Source: Halobacteria archaeon AArc-dxtr1
Lineage (GTDB): Archaea; Halobacteriota; Halobacteria; Halobacteriales; Natrialbaceae
Length of the DNA stretch: 64,000 nt
NCBI GenBank assembly: GCA_025517425.1
Contig: JAOPJY010000002.1
Location: forward strand, 248,001 to 312,000
Reading direction: 5' to 3'
The notes under the pieces were generated by a model that saw only the letters and a program-made list of their open reading frames with translations, was not told the origin of the DNA and made no database searches. The position numbers were made by a program, and so were the translations under genes. This document shows positions 43,059-51,653 of the stretch, piece by piece; positions within the stretch are counted from its first letter, which is position 1; each line of letters opens with the position of its first letter.

Positions 43059-44723
43059 ATGGCGACAGTACTGGTCGCGAATCCGAGTGCTGAGATTGTT
43101 ACCCGACAGGATCGGACGTGGGTCGTCGTCGGAACGCACACGCGCGAACTCCGCGACGAGATCGAACGAGGAACCGACTTCGAGGGCGTGCGGGAGCTGC
43201 AGACGACGCTACCCGGGGAGGGAACCGTCGTGGCGCTCTCCGGGCGCGAGGACGAGCCAACGGTCCGGGCCCACCGCGGAATCACGTCGGCCTACGAGGT
43301 GTTTTACTGCGTCGACTCGAGCGGCGAGCCGATCGTCACCGATCTGTTCAAAAACGCGCTTGCACGGCTCGATCCGGACGATCGGACGGTTCCCGACCGG
43401 GCGGTCGCCGACCACCTCCTGTACCGAACGACGCCGATCGAGACGTACGTCGAGCGCGTCCACCGGCTCGGACACGGAGAAACGCTGACCTGGGATCCCG
43501 GTGAGACTCACCGGACGCCGTTGACCGAGACGCTCGATCCCGAGCCGGGTGTGTCCGCTGCGGGCGCACACAGACGTCTTGACGAGGTGCTCTCGGCGGT
43601 CTGTACACCCGTCGCCGACGACGCGACGCTGATGCTCTCCGGTGGCGTCGACTCGACCGTACTGGGTCCGTATCTCACGAATCCGACCCCGAGCGTCACC
43701 GGTTCGTTCGATACGCCCGAACTCGCGTTCGAGGGAGCGTACGCCGAGCGAGCGGCCGACCTCATAGACGCCGACCGCGAAGTCGTCGAGATGACGGAGG
43801 ATGAGTACGTAGCGCGCTTAGAGTCGGCCGTCGACGCGCTCGGGATGCCACCCCACCAGCTCCAGACGCCGACGTTCGACGGCATCTTCCGAGAGGCGGA
43901 GGGGAGGCTCGTCAGCGGACAGGTCGCAGATGCCGTCTTCGGCCTCGAAAGTGCGCTCCAGACCGGTCGCCGGGTGTGGCGAACCCGCCACCTTCGGTAC
44001 GTGCCGGCGGTCGTCGAGAGGCTCAAGCGCCACGGGGAGATTCGCCGTGGACTCGAGCGACCGCCGTCCGATCCGGACGGGCACGCACTCGGGTTCGGCG
44101 TCTACACCGACGTGCCGTCTGCGATCGAGTCGATCGGCCGGGATCAGTACGAACGCCGACAGCGGGCACGCTACGAGTACGCGATGGCCCGCGTTCCGCC
44201 GGCTGCTGGGGACAACTTCGCCAAGCACGCCCACGCAGGCCAGTGGGTCGACTTCTTCTGTGAGGACGCGGGTACGGTCTGGCGCCAGGCGGCGATCGCT
44301 CGAGGCTGTGAGATGTACACGCCCTTTGCCGGCAAGGCAGTCGCCGAGCTGGCGCTCGGGATCCCCTCGCCCGATCGGTACATGGTCGACGGCGAGGCCA
44401 AGCACGTTCCGAAGCGACTCGTCGAGGAGTGGTTCCCGACCTACGACCGGGACAAGCCCAAGGGGAACGGGAACTTCCCCGCCGAACGGTTCCTTACGAC
44501 GGGGCCACTCGCGTCGATCTTCGAGCAGTACGAGCTCCCTGCGTTCGCCCCGGACATTTCCGGCGAGGTCGTCGAGCGCTCGGCCGGGCTGGCGTGGAAC
44601 CTGGCCAGCTATGCGATCTGGCGAGATCGCGTGCTGGACGCGCACGATCTCGAGCCAGCGCCCCATACTCGGACGGCGTCGGTCGCCGGCCGCGTCTCGG
44701 CGTCGGCCGTCGAACGCGTCTAA
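43059..44723 (+). CDS. Asparagine synthase-related protein lacking the N-terminal glutaminase cysteine
   Basis: A 554-residue AsnB-type protein. The ATP pyrophosphatase loop LMLSGGVDSTVLG (SGGVDST at 194-200), the VEMTEDEYVARLESAVDALG block and the C-terminal YTPFAGKAVAELALGI and KHVPKRLVEEWFPTYDRDKP segments mark an asparagine synthetase-like C-domain. The N-terminal 160 residues look like a Ntn-hydrolase remnant (HRGITSAYEVFYCVDSSGEP) but position 2 is Ala, not the catalytic Cys of glutamine-using enzymes. It may use ammonia or act on another substrate. An enolase-superfamily gene follows with its own promoter. Starts at ATG 43059 after an AT-rich TATA-like ttccattacaat. Confidence 0.85.
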   Translation: MATVLVANPSAEIVTRQDRTWVVVGTHTRELRDEIERGTDFEGVRELQTTLPGEGTVVALSGREDEPTVRAHRGITSAYEVFYCVDSSGEPIVTDLFKNALARLDPDDRTVPDRAVADHLLYRTTPIETYVERVHRLGHGETLTWDPGETHRTPLTETLDPEPGVSAAGAHRRLDEVLSAVCTPVADDATLMLSGGVDSTVLGPYLTNPTPSVTGSFDTPELAFEGAYAERAADLIDADREVVEMTEDEYVARLESAVDALGMPPHQLQTPTFDGIFREAEGRLVSGQVADAVFGLESALQTGRRVWRTRHLRYVPAVVERLKRHGEIRRGLERPPSDPDGHALGFGVYTDVPSAIESIGRDQYERRQRARYEYAMARVPPAAGDNFAKHAHAGQWVDFFCEDAGTVWRQAAIARGCEMYTPFAGKAVAELALGIPSPDRYMVDGEAKHVPKRLVEEWFPTYDRDKPKGNGNFPAERFLTTGPLASIFEQYELPAFAPDISGEVVERSAGLAWNLASYAIWRDRVLDAHDLEPAPHTRTASVAGRVSASAVERV

Positions 44724-44762
44724 CCGTGCCCGAGGAACGACACGCAGCGATTCGGGGAAGGG

Positions 44763-44771
44763 GTACTTACA
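44763..44771 (+). promoter_or_regulatory. TATA-like element of the enolase-superfamily gene
   Basis: The sequence gtacttaca lies about 30 bases before ATG 44797, suggesting that this gene is transcribed separately, although it is only 73 bases after the asparagine-synthase-like stop. Confidence 0.4.
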
Positions 44772-44796
44772 CCCGATTCGAGCTCGAAGGGGTGGT

Positions 44797-45885
44797 ATGG
44801 CCACGGAGACGGAGTACGACCGGATCGCCGACCTGTCGCTATCGATCGACGCCGTCGAGACGGAGCGCCTCGAAGGCGAGACGACGAGTGATTTTACCCG
44901 AGTAACGACGCTGCTCTCGCTGTCGGGACCGGACGGGGAGGGCGGATCGATCACTGGACGAGGAGAAGACGTCATCTACGACGCCGAGGAGCACGACGCG
45001 CTGGCGTCCCACGGCCTTCCCGACCTGACCGGCGAATACACGATCGACTCGTTCTCGAGCCGACTCGCCGACCTCGATCTCTTCCCCGAGGGCGCACCGG
45101 ACCGTGACGTGTTCCGAAACTACCGGCGCTGGGGGGTAGAGAGCGCTGCGCTCGATCTCGCGCTCCGACAGGCAGGAGAGACGCTCGCGGGCGTGCTCGA
45201 CCGGGATAGCGAGCCGGTTTCGTTCGTTGCTAGCACGCGGCTGGGAGAGCCGCCGACGACGGATCGGCTCGAACGGATCCGCGAGCGCGAGCCCGAGGCA
45301 GCGTTCAAGCTCGATCCGACGCCGTCGTGGGACGCGGACGTGATCGAGTCAGTCGCCGCGACGGCCCCAGTGCGGATCCTCGATCTGAAAGGGCAGTACG
45401 AGGGGACCGAGGTCGACGTACCGGCAGATCCGGACCTCTATCGGCGACTAATCGACGCTTTCCCGGAGGCGATCCTAGAGGACCCCGCCTTGACGAGCGA
45501 GACCGAACCACTCTTCGAAGAGCCCGCAGTTCGCTCGCGGGTCGCCTGGGACGCGCCGATCCACGGGCTCACAGACGTAGAGGCACTTCCCTGGGAGCCC
45601 AGCTGGCTGAACATCAAACCGTCCAGATTCGGGTCGATCGAGTCGCTGTTGGAGACGATCGACGCGTGTCTGGAGCGGGGGATCAGCCTCTACGGCGGCG
45701 GACAGTTCGAACTGGACGTCGGACGGTATCAGATACAGGAACTGGCCTCGCTGTGGTATCCCGACGGGCCGAACGACCTCGCACCGCGACCCTACAACGT
45801 GCCGGAGCTGCCATCGACAGTGCCATCGTCACCCCTCCCGGCGCCGAACGACGAGCCGGGTTTCGGCTGTGAGTCACCGAAATAG
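44797..45885 (+). CDS. Enolase-superfamily (mandelate racemase-like) protein
   Basis: A 362-residue protein. The N-terminal capping domain (about 1-125) has TEYDRIADLSLSIDAVETER and a barrel follows with strands AAFKLDPTPSWD, VRILDLKGQYEG, AILEDPALTS, RVAWDAPIHG and SWLNIKPSRFGSIESLLETI. The D-L-K-G, E-D and N-I-K-P placements correspond to the metal-binding Asp and Glu and a C-terminal Lys of the enolase superfamily (muconate cycloisomerase/o-succinylbenzoate synthase group), though the strand carrying K-x-K is degenerate (FKLDP). Substrate is unknown. An AT-rich inverted repeat overlaps its stop codon. Confidence 0.8.
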   Translation: MATETEYDRIADLSLSIDAVETERLEGETTSDFTRVTTLLSLSGPDGEGGSITGRGEDVIYDAEEHDALASHGLPDLTGEYTIDSFSSRLADLDLFPEGAPDRDVFRNYRRWGVESAALDLALRQAGETLAGVLDRDSEPVSFVASTRLGEPPTTDRLERIREREPEAAFKLDPTPSWDADVIESVAATAPVRILDLKGQYEGTEVDVPADPDLYRRLIDAFPEAILEDPALTSETEPLFEEPAVRSRVAWDAPIHGLTDVEALPWEPSWLNIKPSRFGSIESLLETIDACLERGISLYGGGQFELDVGRYQIQELASLWYPDGPNDLAPRPYNVPELPSTVPSSPLPAPNDEPGFGCESPK

Positions 45886-46005
45886 TTATTAGCAATTAGC
45901 GATAACTATAGAGTGCCCATCCAGTAGTACTGGAGGCAACTCCCCCCACTCCCCCCGACTTCGGCACGGAAACTTACAGAGTGCACGGCTGACTGGTCTC
46001 AGTCA
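45882..46005. other. Intergenic region with three hairpin-forming repeats
   Basis: Three perfect dyads lie within 124 bases: ATAGTTAT/ATAACTAT (45882-45889, 45902-45909), CCAGTA-G-TACTGG (45921-45933) and TGACTG-GTCT-CAGTCA (45990-46005), with a C-rich tract (ccccccactcccccc) between the last two. The first overlaps the stop of the enolase-like gene and may be a terminator; the others suggest a structured transcript. No open frame with convincing composition is present in the 265-base gap. Confidence 0.4.
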
Positions 46006-46119
46006 CTCTTCCCCCACTTGCTGGTGGTGCCCCAGTGTTCTGCTCCATCACCACGTGCCGATCGGGATATGCTACTGAACCCCGTACAGCGGCGCGACGG
46101 GCCTCGCACGATCCAAACG

Positions 46120-46127
46120 GTTTATGC
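46120..46127 (+). promoter_or_regulatory. TATA box of the eIF5A operon
   Basis: The sequence gtttatgc, preceded by a BRE-like ccaaac, is centred about 28 bases before ATG 46151, predicting a leaderless mRNA for eIF5A and agmatinase. Confidence 0.65.
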
Positions 46128-46150
46128 CCGTCGGTTGATTACCCCGGGAC

Positions 46151-46525
46151 ATGGCGAAGCAGCAGCAAGAGGTTCGGGACCTCCAGGAAGGAAGCTACGT
46201 AATGATCGACGATGCGGCTTGTAAAATCAACGCTTACAGCACGGCGAAGCCGGGCAAACACGGCAGTGCAAAGGCCCGCGTCGAGGCAAAGGGCGTCTTC
46301 GACGGCAAGAAGCGCTCGCTCAGTCAGCCCGTCGACGCGAAGATCTGGGTCCCGATCATCGACCGCAAGCAGGGACAGATCGTCTCTGTCGACGGCGATG
46401 ACATGCAGATCATGGACTTAGAGACCTACGAGACGATCACGATGCGCGTCCCCGAGGACAAAGATGTCTCCCCAGACGACAACATCGAGTACCTCGAGAT
46501 GGAAGACCAGCGAAAGATTATCTGA
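46151..46525 (+). CDS. eif5A: Translation factor IF-5A
   Basis: A 124-residue archaeal eIF5A starting [20 protein letters not shown]. The hypusine site is in the loop [14 protein letters not shown] with the modified lysine at residue 36. The C-terminal OB fold contains [19 protein letters not shown] and the acidic end. Length is typical of haloarchaea. It promotes peptide bond formation at proline-rich or other stalling sequences. The stop codon overlaps the agmatinase ATG by one base, so the two are cotranslated, a meaningful link because haloarchaeal deoxyhypusine formation uses agmatine. Confidence 0.97.
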   Translation: MAKQQQEVRDLQEGSYVMIDDAACKINAYSTAKPGKHGSAKARVEAKGVFDGKKRSLSQPVDAKIWVPIIDRKQGQIVSVDGDDMQIMDLETYETITMRVPEDKDVSPDDNIEYLEMEDQRKII

Positions 46526-47382
46526 TGTTTCCCGGGGCGACCGGTACGCGTGAGGCCGAGACCGACACGCAAGGACGACCGTCCGAGAGTGGCGGCGTGA
46601 ACTTCGTGGTGGTCGGTGCGCCCCTGGACGCGACGACGACCTTCGAGCCGGGCGCTCGGTTTGGACCCCGGCGCGTGCGACTGTTTTCGGAGCCGTTCGA
46701 CGACTACGACCGTCGAACCGACCAGCACTTTTCGGCCCTGGGCGTCGCCGACGACGGCGACGTCCGGGCGTGGGACGACGTCGACGAGTACCTCGAGTTT
46801 CTCGAGGGAACGGTCCGAGACGTCGTCTGGGACGACGCAATCCCGCTGGTGCTCGGCGGCGAACACACCGTCTCGCTTTCGGGCGTCCGCGCCGTCGAAC
46901 CGGACGTGTTCGTCTGCCTCGACGCACACCTCGACCTCTACGACGCCTACGACGGCAACCCGCTCTCGCACGCCTGCGTGACCCGCCGCATTCTCGAGGA
47001 CGTCGATAGTGTCTCCGAGGTCCTGCTTCTGGGCGCGCGAACCGGCAGCGAGCTCGAGTGGAAGCGAGCAACCGAATCCGACGTGACGGTCGTCCCGCCC
47101 GAGGACGTCGACGACGTCGACCTCGCATCGTGGATCGGCGACCGGACGGCCTACCTGAGCGTCGACATCGACGCCGCCGACCCGGCCTACGCGCCAGGGA
47201 CGGGGACGATGGAGCCGTTCGGCCTTGAACCCCGTCAGCTGCGCCGGCTCGTTCGCGAAGCAGCGCCACGCAGCGCAGGATTCGACGTCGTCGAAGTCAA
47301 CGACCGCGACGACGGGCAGGCCGCGGCGCTCGCGGGGAAGCTCCTCCGGGAGTTCGTCTTTTCTGCAGCCGACACCGAGTGA
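46525..47382 (+). CDS. speB: Agmatinase
   Basis: A 285-residue ureohydrolase hydrolysing agmatine (or agmatine-derived groups) to putrescine and urea. Binuclear manganese ligands are visible: IPLVLGGEHTVSLSG, FVCLDAHLDLYDAYDG and YLSVDIDAADPAYAPGTG. A short N-terminal acidic extension (about 1-22) precedes the fold. It is translationally coupled to eIF5A; in Haloferax the modification of eIF5A passes through an agmatine-derived intermediate that this enzyme is thought to process. Length matches the family. Confidence 0.94.
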   Translation: MFPGATGTREAETDTQGRPSESGGVNFVVVGAPLDATTTFEPGARFGPRRVRLFSEPFDDYDRRTDQHFSALGVADDGDVRAWDDVDEYLEFLEGTVRDVVWDDAIPLVLGGEHTVSLSGVRAVEPDVFVCLDAHLDLYDAYDGNPLSHACVTRRILEDVDSVSEVLLLGARTGSELEWKRATESDVTVVPPEDVDDVDLASWIGDRTAYLSVDIDAADPAYAPGTGTMEPFGLEPRQLRRLVREAAPRSAGFDVVEVNDRDDGQAAALAGKLLREFVFSAADTE

Positions 47383-47429
47383 GCGCTCGCCGCCGCGTGG
47401 TTCGGGGTCCCGATCCGCCCACCCCGGCG

Positions 47430-48074
47430 CTACCGGTCCAGGTACTCGACTGCCTCCGCGTCTGAGACCTGTCCGAACTGGCGGTAGTACTGGCCAACCG
47501 CCCGGAAATCGGCCGGCTCGCGGAGTGCGATCACCTCGTCGGCTTCGCTCTCTAAGTCCGCAAGCGAGTCGGGCGAGCCGACCGGGACGGCAAGTGTAAC
47601 GCGCTCAGCGCCCGCCCCGCGAATCTGCCGAAGGCAGGCGATCGCCGTCGCGCCCGTCGCGACGCCGTCGTCGACGACGACGACCTCCCTGTCCGCAAGC
47701 GGCGGGAGGCCGGTGCCGTCGCGGTAGCGGGCAGCCTTCTCGCTGGCGTTCTCGGCTTCCTCCTCGCGGACGGACTCGAGGTACGGTTCAGAGACGCCGA
47801 GCTGGGCGACGAGCGCGTCGTTTAGCCAGACGCTGCCGTCGCTCGCGACCGCACCGAGTGCGAGTTCGGGGTTCCCCGGCGCGCCGAGTTTGCGGGCGAC
47901 GACGACGTCTAGGTCGGCGTCGAGCGCGTCGGCGACCGGCCTGGCCACCGGCAACGCTCCACGTGGAATTCCGAGTACGATATCGGCCGTGACGCCGCGC
48001 GCTGTGAGCGCGTCGGCCAGCCGAGCGCCGGCGTCTGCTCTGTCGTCGAACACGGGGACGTGTACGGGCGCCAT
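47430..48074 (-). CDS. Phosphoribosyltransferase family protein
   Basis: A 214-residue type I PRTase starting MAPVHVPVFDDRADAGARLA. The PRPP loop is REVVVVDDGVATGATAIACL; earlier strands IVLGIPRGALPVARPVADAL and VVVARKLGAPGNPELALGAV are typical of PRTases of the ComF/putative regulator class. The long hood region and acidic tail are haloarchaeal. Substrate is unknown. It is divergent from the NNRD-like gene, with an unusual repeat block between (48080-48134). Confidence 0.88.
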   Translation of the reverse strand: MAPVHVPVFDDRADAGARLADALTARGVTADIVLGIPRGALPVARPVADALDADLDVVVARKLGAPGNPELALGAVASDGSVWLNDALVAQLGVSEPYLESVREEEAENASEKAARYRDGTGLPPLADREVVVVDDGVATGATAIACLRQIRGAGAERVTLAVPVGSPDSLADLESEADEVIALREPADFRAVGQYYRQFGQVSDAEAVEYLDR

Positions 48075-48079
48075 GCAAT

Positions 48080-48134
48080 TAGCTCTCACGCAGCGTGTGA
48101 CGGGTCGAGCCGTGTGACGGTAGCTCTCACGCAG
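48080..48134. repeat. A-B-B-A repeat block in a divergent promoter region
   Basis: TAGCTCTCACGCAG occurs at 48080 and again at 48121; CGTGTGACGG occurs at 48094 and 48111. The order is A, B, spacer gtcgagc, B, A, all in direct orientation. Parts of A and B are complementary (CTCACGC and GCGTGTGA), so hairpins are also possible. The block sits between start codons at 48074 (minus) and 48214 (plus), where regulator binding sites are expected. Confidence 0.55.
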
Positions 48135-48213
48135 GTAGAGCCAGTCCGAGGAGCCGACGTGAGCAGGAACACGCGTGCCGAAATCGTACCCGTTTGGGCC
48201 GCCCACACCACGT

Positions 48214-48990
48214 ATGGGACGACTCCAGCGGACGCTCTCGAACGTCGCGAGCGAGCACGGGGACGGGAACGGACGAGTCGGCATGGTCGGCGGGAGCGTC
48301 GCCTACCCGAACCAGCCGACGATTGTCGGGCTGGCTGCGTTGCGCGCCGGTTCGGACCACGTTCGAACGTTGGTCGCCGCCGAGATCTACGACGCGGTCG
48401 CCAGCGCCTCGTCGAACCTGCTGGTCGACCGGTTCGTCGGCGAGCGATTCGACGGCGAGGCGGCCGAGGCCGCACTCGAGATGGCCGCGTGGGCAGATGT
48501 ACTGGTCGTCGGACCGGGGCTGGTCGACGCCGAGTCAGCGGCAATTCGGCGGACGATCGACGAGACAGACTGTCCGACCGTCGTCGACGCGCTGGCGATC
48601 GAGCCGGGACTCGAGGCGGACCTCTCGCAGGCGGTATTGACGCCCAGCGAGAGGGAGGACGACGCTATCAAGGAGCGGTACGGCTCGATCGAGGCGTTCA
48701 CCGAGGAAACCGGCGCAGTGGTCGCGCTGACGGGCGAGGTCGACGAGATCGTCGTAGACGGGCAGCGGTTACAAAACGAGACCGGCACCTCGGCGCTGAC
48801 GGTGGCCGGAACCGGCGATACGCTCGCAGGCATCGTCGCCGCGTTGCTCGGCCAGGGCGCCGATCGGGAAACGGCGGCCGAACTCGGAGCCTGGATCCTC
48901 GGGAAATCGGGAGAACTCGCGACGGCCGAGTACGGCGCGGGAGTCGTCGCGACCGACGTGATTGCCCGCATTCCGGATACGATGCGCTGA
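48214..48990 (+). CDS. NAD(P)H-hydrate dehydratase-like protein (NNRD fold)
   Basis: A 258-residue ribokinase-fold protein starting MGRLQRTLSNVASEHGDGNG. The NNRD-type N-terminal loop GRVGMVGGSVAYPNQPTIVG and the nucleotide-binding VAGTGDTLAGIVAALLGQG are clear. Differences from standard NNRD: the catalytic-region strand reads PTVVDALAI instead of P-(V/I)-D-A-D-A-L, and TPSEREDD replaces the usual TPH..E segment. So it may be a paralogue with altered substrate. The NNRE epimerase domain that is often fused is absent. Start ATG 48214; the frame upstream to 48175 is not used. Confidence 0.85.
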   Translation: MGRLQRTLSNVASEHGDGNGRVGMVGGSVAYPNQPTIVGLAALRAGSDHVRTLVAAEIYDAVASASSNLLVDRFVGERFDGEAAEAALEMAAWADVLVVGPGLVDAESAAIRRTIDETDCPTVVDALAIEPGLEADLSQAVLTPSEREDDAIKERYGSIEAFTEETGAVVALTGEVDEIVVDGQRLQNETGTSALTVAGTGDTLAGIVAALLGQGADRETAAELGAWILGKSGELATAEYGAGVVATDVIARIPDTMR

Positions 48991-49066
48991 GAGCGACAGT
49001 CAGCTATCGGCGCGCTCCGATCGGCTGGGACAACAGTTACCCTCCTTCCGGCCGAATCGTCCACTC

Positions 49067-49759
49067 ATGAGCGACCGGACGGCCGAAACCGAGCGTTCGG
49101 ATGCCGACCTCGACGCGATCTCTCACCCGTGGTTCGCGGCGCTGTACGACGCCATGGTCCCAATGGAATGGTTACTGGCGTCCCACCGCGAGTACCTGTC
49201 TCGGGATCTCTCGGGGCGAGTACTCGACCTGGGCGCGGGGACCGGCTCGATGTGGCCGTATCTGACTGACGCAGTCGAACAGGCAGATTCCGAGGGGCGG
49301 GGGATCGAGGTCCACGCGATCGAGCCCGATGTGCACATGCGCCGGCGAGCCGAACGTGCGGCGGCGAAAGCGGGGCTTTCGGTCGACCTGCGGGACGCGC
49401 GTGCCGAGTCGCTGCCGTATCCCGACGACGCGTTCGACGCGGTGCTGTCGGGGATGGTCTTCTGTACGGTCGCCCAGCCGGACCGCGCGCTCGAGGAGGT
49501 CGCCCGCGTGCTGGCACCGGGCGGCGAGTTCCGGTTTCTCGAGCATGTCCGGGCGGACGGCTGGCGCGGGCGCGGACAGCGTCTGGCCAACCCACTCTGG
49601 AAGCGCGCTGCGGGCGGCTGTCAGCTCACTCGGGACACCGTAGGGCGGTTCGTGGGCCACGAATCGTTCGGGGTTGTGGAGATAGCGCGCGTCGACGTCG
49701 GCGTCTTCCCGGCGGCGCCGTTCGTGAGGGGGCGACTCCGGCGGCTCGACGACCGATAG
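49067..49759 (+). CDS. Class I SAM-dependent methyltransferase
   Basis: A 230-residue methyltransferase starting MSDRTAETERSDADLDAISH. The SAM-binding motif I is RVLDLGAGTGSMWPYL, motif II is VHAIEPDVHMRRRA, motif III is VDLRDARAESLPYPDDAFDA, and post-motif EEVARVLAPGGEFRFLEHVR follows. The C-terminal segment CQLTRDTVGRFVGHESFG is like that of METTL7/UbiE-related methyltransferases. Substrate is unknown. It is close to the NNRD-like gene on the same strand. Confidence 0.9.
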   Translation: MSDRTAETERSDADLDAISHPWFAALYDAMVPMEWLLASHREYLSRDLSGRVLDLGAGTGSMWPYLTDAVEQADSEGRGIEVHAIEPDVHMRRRAERAAAKAGLSVDLRDARAESLPYPDDAFDAVLSGMVFCTVAQPDRALEEVARVLAPGGEFRFLEHVRADGWRGRGQRLANPLWKRAAGGCQLTRDTVGRFVGHESFGVVEIARVDVGVFPAAPFVRGRLRRLDDR

Positions 49760-49853
49760 CGAGGCGTCGTCCACACCGGAACCGAGCGAGATCTCCCGAC
49801 GGCCGGAAACTGCAGGGCGAGGCGTTTCCCGTCAGTCGAGCCGAGTACGTGGT

Positions 49854-50129
49854 ATGTCACAGCCGGACGATCGACCAACTGACACCCCTACCACGGACGC
49901 CGAGGAGGCGCGGGATGAGGGGACGTGGATGGTCCGCAACTGGCTCGCGGTCGCCGTTGTCTCCATCCTCACACTGTTGTTGCTCGCAGTCGTGATGATG
50001 CAGTGGACCGGACTAGTCGACGTGGGCGCCCCGCTCGCCGATACCGAAGGCGGGCAGTGGATCGTCGTCGGCGCCCTCGCGCTCGCGGTCTTGCTGATCG
50101 CCGGCTGGAGCTGGCGAGCGATGATCTGA
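49854..50129 (+). CDS. Small two-span membrane protein
   Basis: A 91-residue protein with an acidic Pro/Thr/Glu-rich N-terminus (MSQPDDRPTDTPTTDAEEAR) and two membrane helices (about 30-50, 70-86), the second ending in a basic/Trp tail (GWSWRAMI). Codon use matches the genome. No family recognised. It lies between the methyltransferase and YchF on the same strand. Confidence 0.65.
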   Translation: MSQPDDRPTDTPTTDAEEARDEGTWMVRNWLAVAVVSILTLLLLAVVMMQWTGLVDVGAPLADTEGGQWIVVGALALAVLLIAGWSWRAMI

Positions 50130-50229
50130 GGCGGCACAGTTAGTAGCTGGACGCGGACGTCATGTGTTCCCAGCCCACGGCAGGGACAGAGAGAAACCCG
50201 TTTACCCCTCGCCGTGTCAGGTATCCCTA

Positions 50230-51423
50230 ATGAACTACCGAATCGGACTCGTCGGCAAACCCTCTGTCGGCAAGTCCTCGTTTTTCAACGCCGCGACGAT
50301 GAACGACGTCCCCGAGGGGGCGTATCCGTTCACCACGATCGATCCCAGCGTCGGCGAGGCCTACGTCCGCGTCGAGGACGCCGCCCCCGAGTTCGACGAG
50401 GTGTCGACGCCGAGCGTGGGCTACCTCGAGGGTGACGTCCGCTTCGTCCCGACGAAGCTCGTCGACGTGGCCGGGCTGATCCCCGGCGCCCACGAGGGGA
50501 AAGGACTGGGCAACCAGTTCCTGACCGACTTGAACGAGACCGACGTGTTGATCCACGTCGTCGACTTCTCTGGCCAGACCGACAGCGAGGGCGAGCCCAC
50601 GGAGGGCCACGACCCGCGCGAGGATATCGACTTCCTCGAGACGGAACTCGATCAGTGGTACCTCGAGGTGCTCAAGAAGGGGATCAACCGCTACGAATCG
50701 GGCTACACGACCGAAGACGACGCGATCGAAGCGGAGCTAGCCGAGCAGATGAGCGCGTTCAAGACGACCGAAGACGAGATCAAGCTCCTGATCCGCCGAA
50801 CCGGCGTCGGCTTCGATCCCGAGGAGTGGGACGAGACCGACAAGCTCGAACTCGCCCGGGAGATCCGGCGGGAGACCAAGCCGATGGTGATCGCAGCGAA
50901 CAAGATGGACACGCCCGAGGCGGCGGAGAACTTCGAGGAGATCGCTGTCGATCCCGACTACGAGCACCTCACGATCGTCCCCTGTAGCGCCCACGCCGAG
51001 AAGGCACTCAAAACGGCCGACGAGGGCGGTGTCGTCGACTACCGGCCCGGTGACGACGACTTCGAAATCGTCGGCGACATCTCGGCAGAGCAGGAGAAGG
51101 GACTCGAACAGATTCGGGACTTCCTCGACGAGTACGGCGCGTCTGGGGTCCAGGCCGCCCTGGAGACGGCACTGTTCGACGTCCTCGGCGTCGTCCCCGT
51201 CTTCCCCGGCGGCGCAAACGGCCTGGGCAACGAGCGCGGGGAGGTGCTGCCCGACTGCTACCTGATCCCGCCGGAGTCGACCGCGGAGGACTTCGCCTAC
51301 AGTCTCCACTCCGATATCGGCGACGGCTTCCTCCACGCGATCGACTGCCGGACGAACCGCCAGCTCGGCAAGAACTACGAGGTCGAGCCCCGGGACGTCA
51401 TCGAAGTGATCACGACGAACTGA
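50230..51423 (+). CDS. ychF: Redox-regulated ATPase/GTPase YchF
   Basis: A 397-residue OBG-family ATPase starting [21 protein letters not shown]-loop GKPSVGKSS, switch region [20 protein letters not shown], the [20 protein letters not shown] block (family core) and [12 protein letters not shown] are clear, with a coiled-coil insert (about 130-185) and a C-terminal TGS domain (residues about 320-397, [16 protein letters not shown] region). YchF binds ribosomes and hydrolyses ATP. Start ATG 50230 is leaderless-like. Length is typical of archaeal members. Confidence 0.95.
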   Translation: MNYRIGLVGKPSVGKSSFFNAATMNDVPEGAYPFTTIDPSVGEAYVRVEDAAPEFDEVSTPSVGYLEGDVRFVPTKLVDVAGLIPGAHEGKGLGNQFLTDLNETDVLIHVVDFSGQTDSEGEPTEGHDPREDIDFLETELDQWYLEVLKKGINRYESGYTTEDDAIEAELAEQMSAFKTTEDEIKLLIRRTGVGFDPEEWDETDKLELAREIRRETKPMVIAANKMDTPEAAENFEEIAVDPDYEHLTIVPCSAHAEKALKTADEGGVVDYRPGDDDFEIVGDISAEQEKGLEQIRDFLDEYGASGVQAALETALFDVLGVVPVFPGGANGLGNERGEVLPDCYLIPPESTAEDFAYSLHSDIGDGFLHAIDCRTNRQLGKNYEVEPRDVIEVITTN

Positions 51424-51620
51424 TCGTCGTAGAACGTGACGCGGAGTCTGAACTGCTCGAGTCAGGTAAACTAGGTAGCGGAACAGCAATCAAATTCGTT
51501 GATAGTTGTCACGAACAGCGTGCTGATACCAGAGGTTCCGATTAACACGATTTCTGCGCGCCTTTATTTCACCCACTATACCACATCCATTTACATTCTA
51601 ATGGGACTTGAATTGGGGCA

Positions 51621-51629
51621 AATATTTAC
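51621..51629 (+). promoter_or_regulatory. TATA box of the small lipoprotein gene
   Basis: aatatttac is centred about 28 bases before ATG 51654. It lies in an AT-rich block (51424-51653) that holds no recognisable gene. Confidence 0.5.
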
Positions 51630-51653
51630 CTGTCAACATTATAGGGGTGAGAA

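Noticed and set aside
43930-44796. Upstream extension of the enolase-superfamily frame into the asparagine-synthase-like gene
   Set aside because: The extra residues are Arg/Ser-rich shadow sequence; ATG 44797 with its own TATA-like element gives the conserved N-terminus.
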